Of a stretch of 10,866 nucleotides of DNA, positions 7,336 to 10,866 are shown piece after piece. The number at the start of each line of letters is the position of its first letter. The first letter of the stretch is position 1. The translations under genes and the position numbers were made by a program. The notes beneath the pieces are model-generated. The model was not told the origin of the DNA. It made no database searches and saw only the letters and a program-made list of their open reading frames with translations. Origin of the DNA: Chloroflexota bacterium (lineage in GTDB: Bacteria; Chloroflexota; Anaerolineae; Anaerolineales; UBA4823); the NCBI GenBank assembly GCA_030669775.1, contig DAOVCZ010000041.1:1-10866 (forward strand). Direction: 5' to 3'.

Positions 7336-7527
7336 AGCGCGCTAAGCGGAATGAAATGAAGAAGAAGCGTGCAGAATTCTATTGATCGCTCTCTTCGACT
7401 TCACTGCGCTCCGCTCAAAGAGCTTGGATATAAGCGCGCTGAGAGGAATGTTATGCAGTCGAAGCGGGTGTAATCCCATTGAGTGCTCTCTTCAACAAAG
7501 CCGTGCTCTGCTCAGAGAGCTTGGTTT
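7336..7527. repeat. Two diverged copies of a 97-base tandem repeat
   Basis: The first copy (7337-7427) and second copy (7434-7524) align over 91 bases without a gap at an offset of exactly 97, with 67 identities by hand count. Each copy contains the palindrome AGCGCGCT (7336-7343 and 7433-7440). Each ends with GCTCTCTTC, about 20 bases, then GCTCA-[AG]-AGAGCTTGG. The second copy has GCTCTCT (7485-7491) and AGAGAGC (7514-7520) as perfect inverted arms; the first has a shorter GCTCT/AGAGC pairing. The pair fills the gap between the convergent cytochrome and copper-chaperone genes. No T-tract follows, so a standard intrinsic terminator is not supported; a dispersed intergenic repeat or bidirectional stop element is possible. 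The remainder of the gap (7293-7335 and 7528-7550) shows nothing else. Confidence 0.7.
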
Positions 7528-7550
7528 ATGATTGGACCAATAAAATAATA

Positions 7551-7985
7551 TCAATCCGGTTGTTTGACCTCAACTTCAATGGTGATATCCCCAGCTCGCT
7601 GGAACTCCAAGGTCACCGGAAAAGTATCTCCCACGGAGAGGTTTTTCCCTAAATTGACCAACATGATGTGTAAACCTCCAGGAGCTAATTCAACTGAATC
7701 CTTCGCTGGGATAACCACCCGTTCCTGACGTTCCATAGTCATCGTTCCCGCCGCATCCATCTTGCTGAGATGGATCTCTGTCCCGCCGGCGACATCGCAG
7801 GTGGCGCCGATTAACCCGTCACCTTGGTTGGATGGATTATTGATTGTGAGATAAACCGTGCTATTATCGCCTCGAAATCCTGGTCGCGCCCATGCATCCA
7901 GGACAGCAATGCCATCAGAAATTCCACAAGCGCTGGTGATCAATAAAATTACTAGCAGGACAAGCGTCGTTGTAACAGCTTTCAT
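7551..7985 (-). CDS. PCu(A)C-family copper chaperone lipoprotein
   Basis: Binds Cu(I) outside the membrane; family members deliver copper to the CuA site of cytochrome oxidase, often together with Sco proteins. The mature domain fits the published H(M)X10MX21HXM signature in spacing: His72, Met84, His106 and Met108, with leucine in place of the optional methionine after His72. The N-terminus KAVTTTLVLLVILLITSAC is a lipoprotein signal with Cys20 as the lipid site. DAWARPGFRGDNSTVYLTI and APGGLHIMLVNL are typical. ATG at 7985 with AGGAGG six bases upstream is the start; a TTG one codon earlier is less likely. At 144 residues its length is normal. It is convergent with the cytochrome c lipoprotein across the repeat pair, and no Sco gene is in view. 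Confidence 0.9.
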   Translation of the reverse strand: MKAVTTTLVLLVILLITSACGISDGIAVLDAWARPGFRGDNSTVYLTINNPSNQGDGLIGATCDVAGGTEIHLSKMDAAGTMTMERQERVVIPAKDSVELAPGGLHIMLVNLGKNLSVGDTFPVTLEFQRAGDITIEVEVKQPD

Positions 7986-8026
7986 CAAGCCCTCCTGAGG
8001 TGTATAGTTTATTTGCTCTGATAGTA

Positions 8027-8032
8027 ATTATA
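8027..8032 (-). promoter_or_regulatory. Possible -10 box for the copper chaperone gene
   Basis: On the minus strand this reads TATAAT, a perfect -10 hexamer, about 42 bases upstream of the start at 7985. No good -35 hexamer is seen at 16-18 bases, so the call is weak. Confidence 0.35.
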
Positions 8033-8098
8033 GTCTGCCCAGGGGCGAGATGATGCCTCAAATTATCGATTATTGGTGCTTAGCTGCACAGAAATAAG

Positions 8099-9151
8099 CT
8101 ATATTACCTGGACTAGCGTTCCCCGGCCCAATTTGTACCAATCCGAATGGCGGATTCTTGGTGTTGTCCAGCGATAGAGCCATTTAGCATCTTCGTTGCG
8201 CATGTTTACACAACCGTGGCTCATCCAAGAGCCGAAGTTATCGTGCCAGTAGGTTCCATGGAAACCAATGCCGAAAGCGTGGAAGAAACTCACCCAAGGG
8301 ACGCCAGGCAGCTCATAAGCCTCTAAGTCATTGGTCAGGATGCCATCACCCATGTGTCGTGAGGGGGTCTTTCGTGATATGTGGAAATTTCCTTTTGGCG
8401 TATCAGTGGGAATACCGTTTGGCGAAGGACCTCGGCTGGGTATACCAGTCGAAATGGAAGTCTGATAGACCAGTTGGGATCTTTCGTAAGCGCGAAGCAC
8501 TTGATCTGATATTGAAACGACAATGCGCTTCTCACTCTCTGGGATGTGGGGTGAGAGGGGCACGGTTTCTCCACGCGGTATGGGACGAATATGACTGGTG
8601 GGGACGCAATAGTGAACGCGTAATCGGTCATCCGTTAATTCATACCAGGTTAGTCCATCGGGTCCTTCTACGAAATTCGTGATCCAAAATAGGGAACCGT
8701 AATAGAGCCGGTATGCTGGTTGCCAGCGGTTGGAGGATTGTTTGAGCATAGATTGCGTGAAAGGTACAGTGACCTCACCGAGCTGTCCACCATCTGGGAT
8801 CGTTGCCAGGGATTGGTTGAGGTGGGCAGATTCAACTCGCTGAATATAGGCGCTATGCGCATAGCCTTCAACCAAGCGATACCAGTGATGATTGCGCACC
8901 GGCCCGGATGGAGAATCGATTAAAGTGAAGATATCGACCAGTTTATCTCTGTTGAGCCACTTCAATCTGGGACTGGAAAAGTCGGGTTCCTGGTATAGAC
9001 CAATGGCACGAATTGTCACCCGACCGAGGCCAAGCGGATCAATGTCTTCTTCTTCGGGAGGGAGACTCTTGAGAAAAGAAGCAGGGAACAGCGATCCCAG
9101 AGACAACCCCCAGATCTTCAAGAATTCTCGCCGGTCAATTGAGGTGCGCAC
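8099..9151 (-). CDS. L,D-transpeptidase (YkuD domain) with Tat-type signal, copy 1
   Basis: YkuD enzymes form 3-3 cross-links in peptidoglycan or attach proteins to it, using a catalytic cysteine outside the membrane. The N-terminus has SIDRREFLKIWGLSLG, a twin-arginine motif close to SRRxFLK, followed by a short hydrophobic stretch; no convincing cleavage site, so it may stay anchored. Residues about 40-110 (LGRVTIRAIGLYQEPDF to GYAHSAYIQRVE) look like an SH3-like region. The YkuD domain starts near residue 208 (KRIVVSISDQVLRAY) and holds His298 in FHGTYWHDNFG and the catalytic site MSHGCVNM with Cys314. The GTG start at 9151 has AAGGAAG just upstream. It is the most downstream of three paralogues on this strand. 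Confidence 0.9.
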   Translation of the reverse strand: MRTSIDRREFLKIWGLSLGSLFPASFLKSLPPEEEDIDPLGLGRVTIRAIGLYQEPDFSSPRLKWLNRDKLVDIFTLIDSPSGPVRNHHWYRLVEGYAHSAYIQRVESAHLNQSLATIPDGGQLGEVTVPFTQSMLKQSSNRWQPAYRLYYGSLFWITNFVEGPDGLTWYELTDDRLRVHYCVPTSHIRPIPRGETVPLSPHIPESEKRIVVSISDQVLRAYERSQLVYQTSISTGIPSRGPSPNGIPTDTPKGNFHISRKTPSRHMGDGILTNDLEAYELPGVPWVSFFHAFGIGFHGTYWHDNFGSWMSHGCVNMRNEDAKWLYRWTTPRIRHSDWYKLGRGTLVQVI

Positions 9152-9229
9152 GTTCTTCCTTGTGTGCAGTGAATTTGGAAATTAAGTTATCTTGGTAAGA
9201 AAATCTTTGACCAAACTACCTGAAATCGA

Positions 9230-10282
9230 TTAAATCACTTCTACGCGAGTTCCGTACCCCTTGCGGGTCCGGTCACCTGGCTCCGCAACAGGTGTAGACC
9301 AGCGATAAAGCCATTTTGCATCCTTGACGCGCATATTCACACAACCATGACTCATCCGGGAGCCAAAATTATCATGCCAATAAGTGCCATGAAATGCTAT
9401 TCCGGTCATATGCTCAAAGAAACACGTCCAGGGAACTCCAGGCAGCTCATAGGCACCGATCTCAGCCGTCATCTGCCCATTTCCCATGTGCTTGGCAGGA
9501 ACTTTGGGATCGATGTTGAAAAGACCACGTGGAGTATCTGTTGGAATGCCAATTACAGGACCCAGGTTGGGTAAGCCAGTCGATACATGAGTGTGCAGAA
9601 CAATTTTCTCCCCTTCGAATGCGGTTAGCGTCTGCTCAGAAAGCCTGACCTGGATGGATTTCTGTCCTGCTGGAACATCTTCTGAGATGGGAGTCAATTC
9701 CTCATCATCTATCAGGAGGACATGTGAAGCAGGTACATGGTAGTCAATGTGCAGCAGTTCATCACTCAAGCGATACCACGGTTCACCATCTGGACCTTTA
9801 TCCAATCCTGTGACCCAGTGCACCGATTGGTAATAAAGACGGTAGAGAGGCTCCCATTCTTCCATCGATCGGGAGGGCAGTAAGCTCTGTGTAAAGGGTA
9901 CTGATATTTCTCCCAGCTGGCCATTCTTCCGAATTCTTCTGGCTGGTGTACTGAGGGAGGCGTTATCGACTCGCTGTAAGTAGGCGCTGTGTGAGTATCC
10001 ACCAACAACTCGATACCAGTGCGGATTTGTCGCAGGACCATAAGGTGAGATCAATTTTTCATCCAGAGTAATCAGTTCATCCTGGTATCGCTGGTTGAGC
10101 TTATCACTTTTCAGGTCTGGCTCTTTGTACACGCCAATACTGGATACAGTTACCCGACCGATGCCCAGCGGAGCTACATGTTCTTCTGGCGGCAGCGGAC
10201 GTAATAAAGGTTCGATGGCCAGAGAGGCAAAACCCATGCCGCTTAATTTAATAAATTCACGCCGGTTAATAGAATTTGTCAT
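9230..10282 (-). CDS. L,D-transpeptidase (YkuD domain) with Tat-type signal, copy 2
   Basis: A 350-residue paralogue of the neighbour downstream, of identical length and the same order of parts. SINRREFIKLSGMGFASLAI is a twin-arginine-like signal. LGIGRVTVSSIGVYKEPDL to GYSHSAYLQRVDN forms the SH3-like region. The YkuD domain starts near KSIQVRLSEQTLTAFEGEKI and carries His298 in HGTYWHDNFGSRM and catalytic Cys314 in SHGCVNM. The two proteins differ widely in the middle (residues about 110-205) but keep PFTQS and the YRLYY pattern. ATG at 10282 has no evident ribosome binding site. It is separated from copy 1 by 78 bases and from copy 3 by 64 bases, which allows one transcript, but no clear promoter or terminator was found in either gap. 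Confidence 0.9.
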   Translation of the reverse strand: MTNSINRREFIKLSGMGFASLAIEPLLRPLPPEEHVAPLGIGRVTVSSIGVYKEPDLKSDKLNQRYQDELITLDEKLISPYGPATNPHWYRVVGGYSHSAYLQRVDNASLSTPARRIRKNGQLGEISVPFTQSLLPSRSMEEWEPLYRLYYQSVHWVTGLDKGPDGEPWYRLSDELLHIDYHVPASHVLLIDDEELTPISEDVPAGQKSIQVRLSEQTLTAFEGEKIVLHTHVSTGLPNLGPVIGIPTDTPRGLFNIDPKVPAKHMGNGQMTAEIGAYELPGVPWTCFFEHMTGIAFHGTYWHDNFGSRMSHGCVNMRVKDAKWLYRWSTPVAEPGDRTRKGYGTRVEVI

Positions 10283-10346
10283 CGATTCGCGTCAATGAAA
10301 AAATTGTAACTGCCAGATCTGAAGATCGTTTTCAAGCCAATCAACA

Positions 10347-10866
10347 TCAATAGATTACGACTTGTGTTCCAAAACCATTCTTTTCGACTTCAGCTGGGTG
10401 GTTGGCAGGGGTGGTCCAGCGGAAAAGCCACTTGGCATCTTCATTGCGCATATTGATACAGCCATGGCTCATCTGCCAACCGAAATTATTGTGCCAATAG
10501 GTTCCATGCAGGGCATAGCCAGTGTCCAAACGATGGAAGAATATGGTCCAAGGAACGCCGACTAATTCATAGGCATCCAGATCAAGATCACCCTGCATTA
10601 GCCGCCCGTCACCCATGTGTTTGGAGGGCATTTTGGAGTAAATGTTGAAATTACCCTTTGGCGTCTCTGTTGGGATACCATTGCTTGTTGGGCGACTGCT
10701 GGGGATTCCGGTAGAAACCCGTGTCTGGAAAACGATCTGGTCGCGCACAAACGCAGCCAGGCTCTGCCCGGCCAAATCTACTTCGATGCGTTTATCTGCG
10801 AAGGGGATGTCTGGAGAGATCGGCGCCAGCTCTTCGGTTGAGATGGGTCGCAGATGATCAGCCGGT
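10347..10866 (-). CDS. L,D-transpeptidase (YkuD domain), copy 3 (5' part outside the window)
   Basis: The frame is open from the stop at 10347 to the right edge; residues at the edge (PADHLRPISTEELAPISPD) align with PASHVLLIDDEELTPISED of copy 2, so the gene clearly continues beyond the window and its signal and SH3-like region are not visible. The YkuD domain is complete: RIEVDLAGQSLAAFVRDQI at its start, GIPTETPKGNF, HGTYWHNNFGWQM, catalytic SHGCINM, and AKWLFRWTTP. A TTG at 10775 could be mistaken for a start, but the homology upstream of it shows it is internal. It differs from the other two by an asparagine in HNNFG, isoleucine in GCINM, and a C-terminus ending VVIY. Confidence 0.88.
   Translation of the reverse strand, partial: PADHLRPISTEELAPISPDIPFADKRIEVDLAGQSLAAFVRDQIVFQTRVSTGIPSSRPTSNGIPTETPKGNFNIYSKMPSKHMGDGRLMQGDLDLDAYELVGVPWTIFFHRLDTGYALHGTYWHNNFGWQMSHGCINMRNEDAKWLFRWTTPANHPAEVEKNGFGTQVVIY

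Noticed and set aside
7329..7385. Short lysine-rich ORF in the first repeat copy (MEERAKRNEMKKKRAEFY)
   Set aside because: The second repeat copy has stop codons in the matching frame, so the sequence is not kept as coding.
7336..7527. CRISPR-like array
   Set aside because: Only two copies, similar over nearly the whole 97-base period, with no conserved-repeat/variable-spacer alternation and no cas genes.
7293..7550. Intrinsic terminator at the repeat hairpins
   Set aside because: The hairpin arms are real, but loops are long and no T-tract follows on either strand, so a standard terminator cannot be claimed.
8359..8682. 107-codon plus-strand ORF and similar long frames opposite the transpeptidase genes
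   Set aside because: They are antisense shadows; the minus-strand frames carry complete YkuD motifs and homologous copies.

Overview
The window looks like a chromosomal segment of a Gram-positive-like or monoderm environmental bacterium, most probably Chloroflexota of the Anaerolineae type. That placement is inference from protein style: MoeA fused to a periplasmic-binding-like domain, lipoprotein c-type cytochromes, Tat-type YkuD proteins whose N-terminal region ends in a PLGxGRVT pattern, and a serine hydrolase with a YoaR-like N-terminal region. No rRNA, tRNA, CRISPR array, IS element or phage gene was seen. GC content looks moderate and fairly even throughout.

Layout. 1-667 (minus strand) is the N-terminal part of an exported, membrane-anchored protein that runs off the left edge. 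796-1116 (plus) is a decayed rhodanese. Its last third is still easy to read and carries TGA where the family has a cysteine. Then come a UbiA-family prenyltransferase (1128-2036) and a stand-alone MoeA (2068-3321), closed by a good intrinsic terminator at 3391-3418. A new plus-strand unit starts with a likely promoter near 3452-3480. It holds a secreted polysaccharide deacetylase, a MoeA fused to a PBP-like domain (10-base overlap), a BCP/PrxQ peroxiredoxin, and a lipoprotein cytochrome c that begins on the base after the peroxiredoxin stop. A gene-free stretch at 7293-7550 holds two diverged copies of a 97-base tandem repeat with hairpin potential. The remaining genes are on the minus strand: a PCu(A)C copper-chaperone lipoprotein (7551-7985) and three consecutive paralogous L,D-transpeptidases, the last cut by the right edge.

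How the genes fit together. Three themes appear. Cell-envelope work: serine hydrolase-like protein, polysaccharide deacetylase and three YkuD transpeptidases. Molybdenum/tungsten cofactor insertion: two different MoeA proteins. Aerobic or oxidative metabolism: quinone-type prenyltransferase, peroxiredoxin, cytochrome c and a copper chaperone of the kind that serves cytochrome oxidase. The observations most worth a second look are the rhodanese remnant with UGA at the CxC position, the 97-base repeat pair, the triplicated Tat-type transpeptidases and the pair of unlike MoeA proteins with altered active-site motifs in the fused copy. I did not find a clearly new multi-gene system.
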